Origin: Streptococcus suis
Lineage (GTDB): Bacteria; Bacillota; Bacilli; Lactobacillales; Streptococcaceae
DNA length: 64,000 bases
Direction: 5' to 3'
NCBI GenBank assembly: GCA_002831545.1
Contig: CP025095.1
Span: 1,674,001 to 1,738,000 of the forward strand
The notes under the pieces were generated by a model. That model was not told where the DNA came from. It searched no databases and saw only the letters and a list, made by a program, of their open reading frames with translations. Made by a program: the position numbers and the translations under genes. Positions 1 to 13,776 of the stretch are shown here, in pieces. Within the stretch, counting starts at the first letter, position 1. The number at the start of each line of letters is the position of its first letter.

Positions 1-339
1 AGCAGTCTGTGCTTCTTCCAATTCACGTTCCGCGCGCAATTTGGCACGTTCCGCACGACTAATATCAATATCCCGTTCCCGCTCAGCGGAGTCAGAAATG
101 ACCGTAATAATATCCTTGTTGACTTCAATGATTCCACCATTGACCGCAATCCAGTCTACATGGTTTTCATCATCAACACGACGCACTTTCATTTCACCGA
201 TTTCCAAAACTGCAATCAGTTCTTCATGTCCAGAATAGACACCCATCTCACCATCAACCGTTTTGACCAAAACAAATGCTGCATGATGGTCATATTTGAT
301 ACCGTCTGGTGTTACGATTTGTACAGTCATTTGTCCCAT
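1..339 (-). CDS. atpC: F-type ATP synthase epsilon subunit, C-terminus outside window
   Basis: This is the epsilon subunit of the F1 sector, which couples the gamma shaft to the catalytic head and restrains ATP hydrolysis. The visible 113 codons carry the N-terminal beta-sandwich ([10 protein letters not shown] near the start, then [12 protein letters not shown]) and the start of the C-terminal helical domain with the streptococcal run [12 protein letters not shown] place the start at 339 (MGQMTVQ) because related streptococcal proteins begin MAQ-TVQ; the SD AGAGGTGG is only 3 nt away, so an ATG at 330 (12 nt) is an alternative. It is the last gene of the atp operon and lies directly after atpD. 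The rest of the gene is beyond base 1. Confidence 0.93.
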   Translation of the reverse strand, partial: MGQMTVQIVTPDGIKYDHHAAFVLVKTVDGEMGVYSGHEELIAVLEIGEMKVRRVDDENHVDWIAVNGGIIEVNKDIITVISDSAERERDIDISRAERAKLRAERELEEAQTA

Positions 340-348
340 AAGCCACCT

Positions 349-2653
<2,305 letters not shown>

Positions 2654-2664
2654 TATTCACTCCT

Positions 2665-4167
2665 TTACTTAAAGACAGACTGGTCTTTGAAAGCTTGGAT
2701 AGCAGCATTCAATTCATCTGTATCAGGAAGATCTTTTGTTGTACGAATAACATCCAAAAGACCATCGTAGTGCAAATCAAAATATGCGTACAGTTCTTCT
2801 TCAAATGCCAAAATATCATCAATTGGCACTGAATCCAAGAAGCCATTTGTCAAAGCATACAAAATCAAAACCTGTTTTTCAACTGGAAGTGGCTTATGCA
2901 ATGGTTGTTTCAACACTTCCACAGTCCGACGACCACGGTTGAGTTTGGCCTGAGTTGCTGCATCCAAATCCGAACCAAATTGAGTAAAGGCTTCTAATTC
3001 ACGGTATGAAGCCAAATCGATACGAAGGGTACCTGCAACCTTTTTCATGGCCTTAATCTGTGCAGAGCCACCTACACGTGATACAGAAGAACCCGCATCA
3101 ATGGCTGGACGGATACCAGAGTTGAATAAATCGTCCTTCAAGAAGATTTGTCCATCCGTGATTGAAATCACGTTGGTCGCGATGTAAGCTGAAATATCTC
3201 CCGCTTGTGTTTCGATAAATGGTAGAGCTGTAATGGAGCCACCGCCCAATTCATCTGAAACCTTCGCTGAACGCTCAAGCAAGCGACTGTGCAAGTAGAA
3301 TACATCCCCTGGATAGGCTTCACGACCCGGAGGACGACGAAGCAAGAGAGATAATTCACGGTAAGCTACCGCTTGTTTTGACAAATCATCGTAAACAATC
3401 AAGACGTGTTTGCCTTCATACATGAACTCTTCTGCCATCGCAACACCAGCATAAGGAGCCAAAAAAAGCAATGGAGACGGTTGTGAAGCAGACGCAGTTA
3501 CTACGATTGTGTAATCCAAAGCACCATATTGACGAAGGGTTTCAACCTGAGTACGAACAGTTGACTCTTTCTGACCGATAGCCACATAGATACAAATCAT
3601 GTCTTGGCCTTTTTGGTTGAGAATAGCATCGATAGCTACAGACGTCTTCCCTGTCTGACGGTCACCGATAATCAATTCACGCTGACCCCGACCAATCGGA
3701 ACCAAAGCGTCAATAGCCTTAAGACCAGTTTGAAGCGGTTCATTAACCGACTTACGTTGCATAACACCTGGTGCTGGATATTCAATCGGACGAGTCTTAC
3801 TAGTACGAATTTCACCAAGACCATCTACAGGTTGACCAAGTGGGTTGATGACACGACCAATCAAAGCCGAACCAACTGGTACTTCCATAATTTTACCAGT
3901 ACGACGAACAACTGATCCTTCACGAATATCGGTAAATTGTCCGAGAATGATGATACCAACATCGTTGGTTTCTAAGTTTTGTGCCATACCAATGGTGCCA
4001 TTTTCAAATACCAAAAGCTCTCCACTCATGGCATTGTCAAGACCTTGCGCACGGGCGATACCGTCACCGATATAGGTTACGACACCAGTCTCTGTGTAGT
4101 CAAAGTCAGGCTGAAAGCCTTCAATTTGTTGTTTTAGTAAAGCGCTAATTTCTTGTGCATTAATCAA
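2665..4167 (-). CDS. atpA: F-type ATP synthase alpha subunit (TTG start)
   Basis: This is the non-catalytic nucleotide-binding alpha subunit, 500 residues. The Walker A motif GDRQTGKT lies near residue 170, followed by [10 protein letters not shown], the VYDDLSKQA Walker B region and the [14 protein letters not shown] segment. The only in-frame start that preserves the conserved N-terminus [15 protein letters not shown] is a TTG at 4167; the codons just upstream are CTT, GTT and GGT. A weak SD (GAAAGTGG) lies about 7 nt away. It is flanked by atpH and atpG. The weak SD plus TTG suggests lower translation per message, or coupling to atpH, than for the beta subunit. Confidence 0.97.
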   Translation of the reverse strand: MINAQEISALLKQQIEGFQPDFDYTETGVVTYIGDGIARAQGLDNAMSGELLVFENGTIGMAQNLETNDVGIIILGQFTDIREGSVVRRTGKIMEVPVGSALIGRVINPLGQPVDGLGEIRTSKTRPIEYPAPGVMQRKSVNEPLQTGLKAIDALVPIGRGQRELIIGDRQTGKTSVAIDAILNQKGQDMICIYVAIGQKESTVRTQVETLRQYGALDYTIVVTASASQPSPLLFLAPYAGVAMAEEFMYEGKHVLIVYDDLSKQAVAYRELSLLLRRPPGREAYPGDVFYLHSRLLERSAKVSDELGGGSITALPFIETQAGDISAYIATNVISITDGQIFLKDDLFNSGIRPAIDAGSSVSRVGGSAQIKAMKKVAGTLRIDLASYRELEAFTQFGSDLDAATQAKLNRGRRTVEVLKQPLHKPLPVEKQVLILYALTNGFLDSVPIDDILAFEEELYAYFDLHYDGLLDVIRTTKDLPDTDELNAAIQAFKDQSVFK

Positions 4168-4181
4168 AAGAACACCACTTT

Positions 4182-4721
<540 letters not shown>

Positions 4722-5228
4722 CTACTTGTCTCCTAGTTTGTCCAAATAACGGTCAATCAAGTTACTATGAGCTTGTTGGTCCAAATCTTCCAAAATAATT
4801 TTGCTTGCAAGATCAACTGCCAATTCAGCAACTTGAACGCGCAAGTTTTCTTGTGCCTCACGTTTTTCAGCTTCAATTTCCATTGTCGCTTTTGTTTTTA
4901 GAGCTTGAGCCTCAACTTCAGCTTGTTCTAAAATTCGTTTTTTCTCTAGTTTTGCACGTTCAACCGCATCTTGAATAATCTTTTGACTTTCGATACGTCC
5001 CTGTACCAACTCATCTTCACGTTGTTGAACAAGGTTTGCTGCTGCTGTTAATTTTTCTTCTGCAGCATCAATATCGTTCGCAATCTTATTGGCACGTTCT
5101 TCAAAAATACCTGTAATTTTATCCCATGCAAAAACACGAATAAGAATAATAAGTACTGCAAATGAGACTGTTACCAAGATAAAGTTTCCAAGAATGGTAC
5201 TAGATTGCATTGTAATAGTTGTTGCCAT
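4722..5228 (-). CDS. atpF: F-type ATP synthase b subunit
   Basis: This is the b subunit of Fo, 168 residues, the peripheral stalk. It has one N-terminal membrane helix (about residues 10-32, ILGNFILVTVSFAVLIILI) and then a long charged coiled-coil rich in Glu, Lys, Ala and Gln that reaches up to the delta subunit. The start MATTITMQSST is preceded by GGAAAG. It lies 17 nt after atpB and abuts atpH. Confidence 0.96.
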   Translation of the reverse strand: MATTITMQSSTILGNFILVTVSFAVLIILIRVFAWDKITGIFEERANKIANDIDAAEEKLTAAANLVQQREDELVQGRIESQKIIQDAVERAKLEKKRILEQAEVEAQALKTKATMEIEAEKREAQENLRVQVAELAVDLASKIILEDLDQQAHSNLIDRYLDKLGDK

Positions 5229-5245
5229 AGTTGTCTTTCCCTTTC

Positions 5246-5962
5246 CTATTCACTCTCACTACTGATTTTTTTATTTAAGTACATAGATACCAACATGATA
5301 AATACATATCCCTGCAAGCATGAAATGAATACAGAAAATGCTGTCCAAACAACGTTCAGAGCAAAGGCAATTGGATATGCAAGTGCACTTTGTTGAGATA
5401 ATTGTAGAAGAAGAGAGACAAGCACTTCACCAGCATAAATGTTACCGTACAGACGAAGAGCAAGCGACACAAGGTTGGTCACTTCTTCCAAAATGTTCAT
5501 TGGAGCCATAGCCCAGGGTGTCACAAAAGATTTGAGGTATGCCTTGAAACCGCGACGACGAATACCCTCAACATGACAAAATACTGTTGCAATTGTTGCC
5601 AAACCGAAATCGTAAGCCATATTGGCCGTTGGAGAAGTCCACAAATTATGTCCTTCTGCTGTTTCCAATTTGGTCATCAAACCTAGATTATTGGCAACCA
5701 AAAGAAAAGTAAAGACTGTAAAGAAGAACAAGGAATACCGCTTTGCTTCCGCATCGCCAAGATTCCCTTTTGTAAAATTGATGGTCAATTCGTAAACGTA
5801 CTCCAAAACATTCTGTTTTCCTTTAGGCTTGAGCTCCATCCGACGACTAGCCCAAAAAACAAGTAAGAAAATAATGGAAATGGTAATGACAGAAACCAAT
5901 ACCATGGTCAGGTCAAAGGTTACGGGACCAAGGGTAAGGGTTGGACTTAAATGTTCTTCCAA
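5246..5962 (-). CDS. atpB: F-type ATP synthase a subunit (TTG start)
   Basis: This is the a subunit of Fo, 238 residues, which forms the proton half-channels beside the c ring. It is strongly hydrophobic with five or six membrane helices. The essential arginine is in [15 protein letters not shown] near residue 175, and the early motif [17 protein letters not shown] is typical. The start is a TTG at 5962 with an SD of six Gs 8 nt upstream; the resulting N-terminus ([13 protein letters not shown]) aligns with related proteins. Both atpB and atpA therefore use TTG in this operon. Confidence 0.95.
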   Translation of the reverse strand: MEEHLSPTLTLGPVTFDLTMVLVSVITISIIFLLVFWASRRMELKPKGKQNVLEYVYELTINFTKGNLGDAEAKRYSLFFFTVFTFLLVANNLGLMTKLETAEGHNLWTSPTANMAYDFGLATIATVFCHVEGIRRRGFKAYLKSFVTPWAMAPMNILEEVTNLVSLALRLYGNIYAGEVLVSLLLQLSQQSALAYPIAFALNVVWTAFSVFISCLQGYVFIMLVSMYLNKKISSESE

Positions 5963-5998
5963 TGGAGGTTCCCCCCTTTTCTATTTCTCTATTTTCTA

Positions 5999-6199
5999 CT
6001 ATTTCAAGACAAATGTCATAGCCAAGGTTACGAAGAAAGTTCCCTCGATAAAGGCAACACCCAAAAATACACCAGCCATCAATTTACTTTGCATTTCTGG
6101 TTGACGTGCAGTCGAACTAAGGTATGAAGCCACCAACAGTCCCTCACCGATACTTACACCAAGACAGGCCAATCCAAGGGCCAATGCGCCTAAACTCAT
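5999..6199 (-). CDS. atpE: F-type ATP synthase c subunit
   Basis: This is the proteolipid c subunit, 66 residues, two membrane helices joined by the polar loop ARQPE at residues 31-35. The proton-carrying carboxylate is Glu52 in the AFIEGTF motif. The first helix has the glycine-rich ALGLACLGVSIGEG packing face. It is the first gene of the operon, as in other streptococci, with a clear SD (AAGGAGAA) and the promoter at 6234-6262 just upstream. Confidence 0.97.
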   Translation of the reverse strand: MSLGALALGLACLGVSIGEGLLVASYLSSTARQPEMQSKLMAGVFLGVAFIEGTFFVTLAMTFVLK

Positions 6200-6233
6200 A
6201 ACGAATTCTCCTTTTAAAATTTAATACCATGTA

Positions 6234-6262
6234 AGGATACTCCTAAAACATCTATTTGTCAA
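6234..6262 (-). promoter_or_regulatory. atp operon promoter
   Basis: On the minus strand there is a perfect -35 TTGACA (6257-6262), a 17-nt spacer and TATCCT (6234-6239, 4 of 6 matches) as -10. Transcription would start about 30 nt before the atpE start codon. No other strong promoter was seen in the operon. Confidence 0.8.
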
Positions 6263-6276
6263 GAAAATACCGCCAT

Positions 6277-6290
6277 TGTAAGCGTTTAAT
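6277..6290. promoter_or_regulatory. possible CcpA (cre) site upstream of the atp promoter
   Basis: TGTAAGCGTTTAAT matches 12 of 14 positions of the cre consensus TGWAANCGNTNWCA; the last two bases differ. It lies just upstream of the -35 box, a position more usual for activation than for repression. The match is imperfect and no function is shown. Confidence 0.4.
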
Positions 6291-6304
6291 TCGTTTTTGT
6301 AAAA

Positions 6305-6334
6305 TAAAAAGAAAAGAGTATTTCATCTTTTCTT
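6305..6334 (-). terminator. Intrinsic terminator after the lipid kinase gene
   Basis: On the minus strand a perfect 9-bp stem (AAGAAAAGA at 6326-6334 pairing with 6309-6317), an 8-nt loop and a T-rich tail follow the kinase stop codon at once. It isolates the kinase transcript from the atp promoter. Confidence 0.8.
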
Positions 6335-6335
6335 C

Positions 6336-7379
6336 CTATTTAATAGCTTCATCAATATGGTCTGTTTCTTCAATGAATCGTTTGGCCATATCTTCTCGAT
6401 TCATCTGATCAGTATCAAGAGTGATTGCATGGTCAGAAACCAGATCTGTATCTGCGAAAAACTCTATATGGTTTGATAGGTTGTACAGACGAACAGGGGC
6501 TTCCCCACCAAACTCTCCATCTAGATTGAGCAGTAGGCGGTTATCTGGGTTCAGATTTTCGATGGATAGGCTCTTTGTTTTTATGTATTCAACTAAATCA
6601 CTCTCAATGTGTTTGCCACCATCTAAGACTTGACGAATCAGATGTAGAATTTCAAATAAATTCCCTGTTTTAACCATCAATAAGGTAAAATTACCATCAT
6701 CTAACTTAGCATCGGGAACAATCTGTTCAAAACCTCCAATTGAATTGGTTAAAGCGACAAAAATCATTGAAACCGAGCCTTCAAATACTCCCTCGTCATG
6801 CTCTACACGAACAGGTGTAAATTGTACTTGTGGCAGGAGTTCTGCTCCTTTTACTACATAGGCCAAATAGCCAAACATGGTCTTAAGTTGACTGGGAACA
6901 CTGTAGGTCAACTCCGTAAGTGTACCTGCCGCAGCAATGTTGATAAAATAATGTTCTTGATGAAAACCATTTTTTTGATTTTTGGCTAAACCAATATCCA
7001 TTAAAATGGTCTGCTGCTTACCGATAACCTTAGCTGCTTCTACAGGATTTCCCCTAGGCACTTTTAAGGCACGCGCATAGTCATTGGTGGTGCCAGTCGG
7101 TATGATGGCCATCTGCGGACGTTTTTCAAGCGGAGCAATTCCATTGACGACTTCATTGATTGTTCCATCTCCACCAGCCGCGATAATCAAGTCAAAGCCT
7201 GCAAGCGCCGCACGTGTAGCTTCATTCTTTGCAGAGTCTTTCTCAGCAGTTGTTTGGAAAGCTGAAGTCTCATAACCATAGCCTTCCAAAATTTCCAATA
7301 CTTCGGCCACATTTTTCTTCATGATTTCTTGACCTGAGGTCGGATTATATATTAGTCTAGCACGTTTTCTTTCTTCCAT
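6336..7379 (-). CDS. dgkB: Diacylglycerol kinase family lipid kinase
   Basis: This is a soluble lipid kinase of the DgkB/YegS family, 347 residues, expected to phosphorylate diacylglycerol and return it to phospholipid synthesis. The nucleotide-binding motif GGDGTINEVVNGI lies near residue 70 and PTGTTNDYAR near residue 95, both signatures of the DAGK catalytic domain. The C-terminal half is the beta-sandwich domain of the family (LNLDGEFGGEAP). It starts 10 nt after ligA with SD AAAGGT, so the two are probably cotranscribed. The extra 40 acidic residues at the C-terminus (IEETDHIDEAIK) are not obviously part of the domain. Confidence 0.9.
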   Translation of the reverse strand: MEERKRARLIYNPTSGQEIMKKNVAEVLEILEGYGYETSAFQTTAEKDSAKNEATRAALAGFDLIIAAGGDGTINEVVNGIAPLEKRPQMAIIPTGTTNDYARALKVPRGNPVEAAKVIGKQQTILMDIGLAKNQKNGFHQEHYFINIAAAGTLTELTYSVPSQLKTMFGYLAYVVKGAELLPQVQFTPVRVEHDEGVFEGSVSMIFVALTNSIGGFEQIVPDAKLDDGNFTLLMVKTGNLFEILHLIRQVLDGGKHIESDLVEYIKTKSLSIENLNPDNRLLLNLDGEFGGEAPVRLYNLSNHIEFFADTDLVSDHAITLDTDQMNREDMAKRFIEETDHIDEAIK

Positions 7380-7389
7380 CGTTTTACCT

Positions 7390-9363
<1,974 letters not shown>

Positions 9364-9436
9364 TGATTTGAGGATGCGAACTATATTTGCGCTTCAATAA
9401 AAACAGATTCCTTTAGATAATTTTTAGTAAAAAATG

Positions 9437-9442
9437 TATAAT
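9437..9442 (+). promoter_or_regulatory. -10 box for the 48-residue gene and permease
   Basis: A perfect TATAAT lies 28 nt before the ATG at 9471, in an AT-rich stretch without a convincing -35. It is the only likely promoter for the plus-strand genes 9471-11336. Confidence 0.5.
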
Positions 9443-9470
9443 GTGTATATAAAATTTTTGGAGGTGCCCT

Positions 9471-9617
9471 ATGGCTGTAACCTATAAACGACAAGATGAT
9501 TTAGAAAAGATGCTGGAAGAATTTGCTTCATTTGAAAAATTGGAAGAAATTGAGTATCCAGATCCAAAATCAAAAGAACATTCCGAGAAAAACAACTTGA
9601 ATCAGGATAAAAAATAA
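9471..9617 (+). CDS. 48-residue hypothetical protein
   Basis: A small, highly charged, soluble protein (MAVTYKRQDDLEKMLEEF..., ending KNNLNQDKK). It has a strong SD (TTGGAGGTG) 6 nt before the ATG and stops 1 nt before the next ATG, so it is clearly translated and coupled to the permease. The first half is predicted amphipathic helix; the second half is Lys/Asn/Glu-rich and likely disordered. I do not recognise a family. Its tight linkage suggests an accessory to the permease pair, but that is inference. Confidence 0.8.
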   Translation: MAVTYKRQDDLEKMLEEFASFEKLEEIEYPDPKSKEHSEKNNLNQDKK

Positions 9618-9618
9618 T

Positions 9619-10524
9619 ATGTTTGGTCTTGATCAATTACCTACCTCCGTCCTACAGGCGGGGGCTATTTTCCTGTCTATCATGATTGAAGCCTTGCCTT
9701 TTGTTTTGATTGGAGCATTGATTTCTGGCTTCATTGATGTGTTTATAACACCAGATAAGGTTCGTAAACTCTTACCCAAAAACAAGTTTCTTGCCATTCT
9801 ATTTGGAACCTTTATCGGCTTCATTTTTCCGTCTTGCGAATGTGGTATTGTCCCTATTGTCAATCGGCTATTAGAGAAAAAAGTGCCGAGTTACACTGCT
9901 GTTCCCTTTTTAGTAACGGCGCCTGTCATTAATCCTATCGTCCTTTTTGCAACCTTTACCGCTTTTGGCAATTCCCTACTTTTCGCCCTCTATAGAGCCC
10001 TAGGAGCCATCATTGTATCCCTAGTATTGGGAATCATTCTTGGTTTTTTCGTAAAAGGACAAATTCTTAAAGGAAGCAAGTTTGACCATCACCAGCATGA
10101 TTATTCAGATAAAACCAGCTGGCAAAAAGTTGGCTTCGCACTTATTCATGCCATTGATGAATTTTTTGATACGGGACGTTACCTAGTCTTTGGTTGTCTA
10201 TTTGCCAGTCTCGTACAAGTCTATATTCCAACTGCTGTCCTGACTACCATCGGTCACAGTCCATTAACAGCTATTATACTGATGATGTTGCTGGCCTTTC
10301 TTCTTTCCCTATGTTCTGAAGCCGATGCCTTTATTGGTGCATCCCTACTATCCAGCTTCGGATTCGCCCCAGTAATGGCTTTCTTAGTTATCGGACCCAT
10401 GGTGGATGTTAAAAACTTGCTCATGATGAAACATTATTTCAAGGGAAAATTTATAGCCGGTTTTATCATTACTATCACTCTCGTTATTTTGGGATATAGT
10501 CTGATACTTGGAGGTGTAGTATGA
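9619..10524 (+). CDS. YraQ/YcgR-type permease (DUF318 family)
   Basis: An integral membrane protein of 301 residues with about eight helices. It carries the two family-specific motifs: CECGIVPIVNRLLEKKVP near residues 74-91 and LCSEADAFIGASLLSSFG near 233-250. These conserved Cys/Glu/Asp residues in membrane segments are typical of the permease family that includes B. subtilis YcgR; the transported substrate is not established. Its stop overlaps the next start by 4 nt (ATGA), and the partner is the expected TIGR03943/YcgQ-type protein. Confidence 0.88.
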   Translation: MFGLDQLPTSVLQAGAIFLSIMIEALPFVLIGALISGFIDVFITPDKVRKLLPKNKFLAILFGTFIGFIFPSCECGIVPIVNRLLEKKVPSYTAVPFLVTAPVINPIVLFATFTAFGNSLLFALYRALGAIIVSLVLGIILGFFVKGQILKGSKFDHHQHDYSDKTSWQKVGFALIHAIDEFFDTGRYLVFGCLFASLVQVYIPTAVLTTIGHSPLTAIILMMLLAFLLSLCSEADAFIGASLLSSFGFAPVMAFLVIGPMVDVKNLLMMKHYFKGKFIAGFIITITLVILGYSLILGGVV

Positions 10525-11336
10525 TTCGTTTTTTAATTCTTGCAGGCTATTTTGAGATGACCATGTATCTCTATATTTCTGGAAAATTAGACCAATACAT
10601 CAATCTACACTATAGCTATCTAGCCTATCTATCCATGATTTTATCTTTCATACTTGCCATCGTACAATTGTATGTCTGGGTAAAAGAAATTCGAGTACAT
10701 AGCCATTTAAAAAGCAAAATTGCCAAACTATCAAGCATTGGACTATTGCTCATTCCTCTTGCTATAGCCTGGCTCTTTCCTACGGTCAGCCTGGATTCAA
10801 CAACTGTTGCTGCCAAGGGCTATCATTTCCCACTAGCAGCAGAAAACGATGCTAATACACAAAACCAAGAAGGGACGACTGTTCAGTATCTCAAGCCTGA
10901 TACTTCTATTTATTTTACAAAATCTGCCTATCAAAACCAGATGCGTGAAATTGCTGATAGATACTTGGCTGAAGAAACCATTGTCGTTACTAATGAAAAC
11001 TATATGGAAGTGATGGAAGCAATCTACGACTATCCTACGGAATTTTCAGGAAAAACGATTGAAATGATTGGATTTGTCTACAATGACCCTGACAATAGCC
11101 AGCAATTTTTCCTTTTCCGCTTTGGTATTATTCACTGCATTGCTGATTCTGGGGTATATGGCTTACTCTCTACGGGGGCTACCACAGAATTTCCTAACAA
11201 TACTTGGGTAAAAGCCAGAGGAACAGTCAAGGTTTCCTACCACACATCGTTGAAACAAAATCTCCCAACACTTGAATTACAATCGATGGTTCAGATTGAA
11301 CAGCCAGATTCCCCGTATGTCTACCGTGTTTTCTAA
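10521..11336 (+). CDS. TIGR03943-type permease partner (YcgQ-like)
   Basis: A protein of 271 residues with three N-terminal hydrophobic segments (about 1-20, 30-55, 72-92) followed by an extracytoplasmic domain containing the recurring motif FRFGIIHCIADSGVYGLL near residue 190. Proteins of this type accompany YraQ/YcgR-like permeases, as here, where the two genes overlap by 4 nt. The domain may bind a ligand or stabilise the permease; no substrate can be read from the sequence. It ends 78 nt before zwf, which has its own promoter. Confidence 0.85.
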   Translation: MIRFLILAGYFEMTMYLYISGKLDQYINLHYSYLAYLSMILSFILAIVQLYVWVKEIRVHSHLKSKIAKLSSIGLLLIPLAIAWLFPTVSLDSTTVAAKGYHFPLAAENDANTQNQEGTTVQYLKPDTSIYFTKSAYQNQMREIADRYLAEETIVVTNENYMEVMEAIYDYPTEFSGKTIEMIGFVYNDPDNSQQFFLFRFGIIHCIADSGVYGLLSTGATTEFPNNTWVKARGTVKVSYHTSLKQNLPTLELQSMVQIEQPDSPYVYRVF

Positions 11337-11373
11337 TAATCCCAACTCAAAAAGTGAATTTTCTGACAATTTG

Positions 11374-11382
11374 TGGTATACT
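11374..11382 (+). promoter_or_regulatory. Extended -10 promoter of zwf
   Basis: TGGTATACT (TG-N-TATACT) lies 33 nt before the zwf ATG. The -35 position (GTGAAT, 17-nt spacer) is poor, as often with extended -10 promoters. Confidence 0.6.
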
Positions 11383-11414
11383 ATTAATGATATTCAACAG
11401 ATAGGAATGAAATT

Positions 11415-12902
11415 ATGTCATCACATGTATTGTTTACAATTTTTGGTGCTAGTGGCGACCTTGCCAAACGCAAACTTTACCCATCTTTATTTCGCCTCTA
11501 TAAGGCTGGACACATCAAGGAAAACTTTGCAGTAATTGGTACAGCTCGCAGACCCTGGACCAAGGAATTTTTTGAGCAAACCGTCATTGAATCACTGGGT
11601 GATCTGCCTGACACACCACGTCAAGCTCATGAATTTGCTAGTCATTTCTACTACCAAAGCCATGATGTCAATGACACGGAACATTATGTAGCTCTTCGTA
11701 AATTGCAGGATGACTTGTGTGAAAAATACGATACCCAGCACAACAAGGTCTTCTTCTTATCCATGGCGCCAGAATTTTTCGGAACCATTGCCAAACACCT
11801 CAAGTCTGAGAAGATCGTTGACGGACAAGGTTTTGAGCGTTTGATTATCGAAAAACCTTTCGGAACTAGCCTTGCTACAGCTACCAAACTCAATGATGAA
11901 TTGGCAGCAGCCTTCAATGAAGACCAAATCTACCGTATCGACCATTACCTAGGCAAGGAAATGGTACAAAATATCTTTGCGGTTCGCTTTGCCAATATCA
12001 TTTTTGAGCATATTTGGAACCGCGATTACATCGATAACGTCCAAATTACATTTGCTGAAGCGATTGGTGTTGAGGATCGTGGGAGCTACTACGATCATTC
12101 TGGCGCCTTGAAGGACATGGTGCAAAACCATGCCCTTCAAGTCCTTTCCCTTCTAGCAATGGATAAGCCAGCCAGCTTCAAGGAGGAAGATGTCCGCGCT
12201 GAGAAAATCAAGGTCTTCCAACACTTGCGTCAGCCTTCTGACGAAGACCTCAAGCGCAACTTCATTCGCGGACAGTATGCTGCAGGTTCTATCGATGGAA
12301 AAGACTACGTTAGCTACTTGGATGAACCAAATATTGCCGAAGCTTCTCAGACAGAAACCTTTGCAGGAGGTGTCTTCTTCGTTGATACTGACCGATTCCG
12401 TGATGTACCTTTCTTCTTCCGTACAGGTAAACGTCTGACAGAAAAGGGCACGCGCGTAACCATCACCTTCAAGCATGCGGAAGATATTTTTGGTCAGCCT
12501 TCTGAAGCCAATGTATTGACCATATTTATCCAACCAACAGAAGGCTTCATGCTCTCTATCAACGGTAAGGAAGTTGGTTCCCACTTTGCTCTAACTCCTG
12601 CCAAACTCAACTTCCGCCACAATGCAACGGCTCTTGGAAATTCACCTGAAGCCTACGAAAAACTATTTTTCGATGTCCTAAATGGTGATTCTACTAACTT
12701 TAGCCATTGGGAAGAAGTGAAAGCAAGCTGGAGCTTGATTGACCGCATTGTTGATTTGTGGGCAAGCAACCAAGTTCCTCTCCACACCTACCCAGCTGGA
12801 ACTATGGGACCTGAGGCAGCCTTTGATTTGCTAGAAAGCTACGGCTGCAAGTGGGTATGGACGCCAGATGTGTGGTACCGTGAGCGTGGCTTATTGAAAT
12901 AG
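11415..12902 (+). CDS. zwf: Glucose-6-phosphate 1-dehydrogenase
   Basis: The first enzyme of the oxidative pentose phosphate pathway, oxidising glucose-6-phosphate with NADP. The 495-residue protein has the nucleotide-binding start FTIFGASGDLAKRKLYPSLF and the active-site signature RIDHYLGKEMVQN near residue 175. Length is normal. The TAG stop codon (12900-12902) is made of the TA target site plus the first G of an inserted MITE, so the original C-terminus may have been slightly different. The terminator lies beyond that element at 13067-13090. Confidence 0.97.
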   Translation: MSSHVLFTIFGASGDLAKRKLYPSLFRLYKAGHIKENFAVIGTARRPWTKEFFEQTVIESLGDLPDTPRQAHEFASHFYYQSHDVNDTEHYVALRKLQDDLCEKYDTQHNKVFFLSMAPEFFGTIAKHLKSEKIVDGQGFERLIIEKPFGTSLATATKLNDELAAAFNEDQIYRIDHYLGKEMVQNIFAVRFANIIFEHIWNRDYIDNVQITFAEAIGVEDRGSYYDHSGALKDMVQNHALQVLSLLAMDKPASFKEEDVRAEKIKVFQHLRQPSDEDLKRNFIRGQYAAGSIDGKDYVSYLDEPNIAEASQTETFAGGVFFVDTDRFRDVPFFFRTGKRLTEKGTRVTITFKHAEDIFGQPSEANVLTIFIQPTEGFMLSINGKEVGSHFALTPAKLNFRHNATALGNSPEAYEKLFFDVLNGDSTNFSHWEEVKASWSLIDRIVDLWASNQVPLHTYPAGTMGPEAAFDLLESYGCKWVWTPDVWYRERGLLK

Positions 12903-13057
12903 TCATTTAGTTTATCTTTGATTACTTCGTTAACTCGCTTTGCCGTACTCCACGAAAGTGACTTGCTTCGCATGTCTTATTTCCAACCTAGAACAGCCTC
13001 TAGGCTGTTCTAGCAACCTGCACCTCGTTGCCTTGTACTAAAAGCAAACTAAACGAC
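12902..13057. mobile_element. MITE copy 1 (156 bp, TA-flanked)
   Basis: The ends form an inverted repeat (GTCATTTAGTTT at 12902 and AAACTAAACGAC ending at 13057), flanked by TA on both sides (12900-12901, 13058-13059), as for IS630/mariner-type mobilised MITEs. It shares both ends and the inner stretch TTCGTTAACTCGCTTTGCCG with the second copy at 14117-14214, but carries about 60 extra internal bases, including the hairpin CTAGAACAGCCT/AGGCTGTTCTAG. It contains no gene and separates zwf from its terminator. Confidence 0.85.
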
Positions 13058-13066
13058 TACATATAA

Positions 13067-13090
13067 AAACTGGAGCAATCCAGTTTTTTT
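13067..13090 (+). terminator. zwf terminator
   Basis: Perfect 8-bp stem AAACTGGA/TCCAGTTT with a GCAA tetraloop, followed by a T run on the plus strand. Confidence 0.85.
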
Positions 13091-13101
13091 GGGAGATATT
13101 T

Positions 13102-13776
13102 ATGACTGAATTAAACACCATTCTCACACAACTCCAAGCAGCCAGCCATGCTGGCACCCTCAAGCGTTATGAAAAAATTGGTGAAACCAAGCCCTACTAC
13201 GGCGTTCCAATGGGAGCTATTTCTGGTATCGCTAAGACTTATAAAAATCGACTGGACTTGTTTGCTCCACTCTGGCAAACAGGTGTCCTAGAGGCACAAT
13301 ATTTAGCCATTCAAATTGCCAAAAATAAGCCCGACCAACTGACCCTAGAGGATTTAGAAAACTGCCTCAAGGAAGAATTTTCTGTCAATGTCTTAGACAA
13401 ACTAGCTTCTATCATTCTCAGCAAACGAAAAGACAGTAAGGATTGGGAAACCTACTTGCTGGACAAAAATTCAGCCATTTTTCAACGCATTGGCTGGTTC
13501 CTCCGTGCCAAATATTTTGCTGGAAGAACTGCCTCAAATCAAGAAATCGAAGAAACTCTAGACCATATTCGCCAGCATTTGCAAACCGCAGCCCCGCCTA
13601 TCCAATGGACCATGAACCAATGCTTGGTGGAGATTGCGGTTGCCTATCCCAACTATCTGGAACAAGGCATTGCAATCGGTCAAGAGTTAGCTGTCTATGC
13701 GGACATGAAAGTACCAAAAGGCTGTACTTCTGCCTATGCACCCGACTGGATTGAGGCATTATTGAGGAGGAAATGA
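13102..13776 (+). CDS. DNA alkylation repair protein (AlkD-like family)
   Basis: A 224-residue, all-helical protein resembling the DNA alkylation repair (AlkD/HEAT-like) family, which removes alkylated bases from DNA. Seen are the opening motif RYEKIGETKPYYGVPMG and the repeated helical pairs that follow, with the family-like sequence NQCLVEIAVAYP near residue 170. I see no experimentally defined catalytic residue I can name with certainty, so the repair role is family inference. The start at 13102 has a SD (TTGGGAGA). It is followed 1 nt later by the broken acetyltransferase gene, so the two were once an operon. Confidence 0.82.
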   Translation: MTELNTILTQLQAASHAGTLKRYEKIGETKPYYGVPMGAISGIAKTYKNRLDLFAPLWQTGVLEAQYLAIQIAKNKPDQLTLEDLENCLKEEFSVNVLDKLASIILSKRKDSKDWETYLLDKNSAIFQRIGWFLRAKYFAGRTASNQEIEETLDHIRQHLQTAAPPIQWTMNQCLVEIAVAYPNYLEQGIAIGQELAVYADMKVPKGCTSAYAPDWIEALLRRK

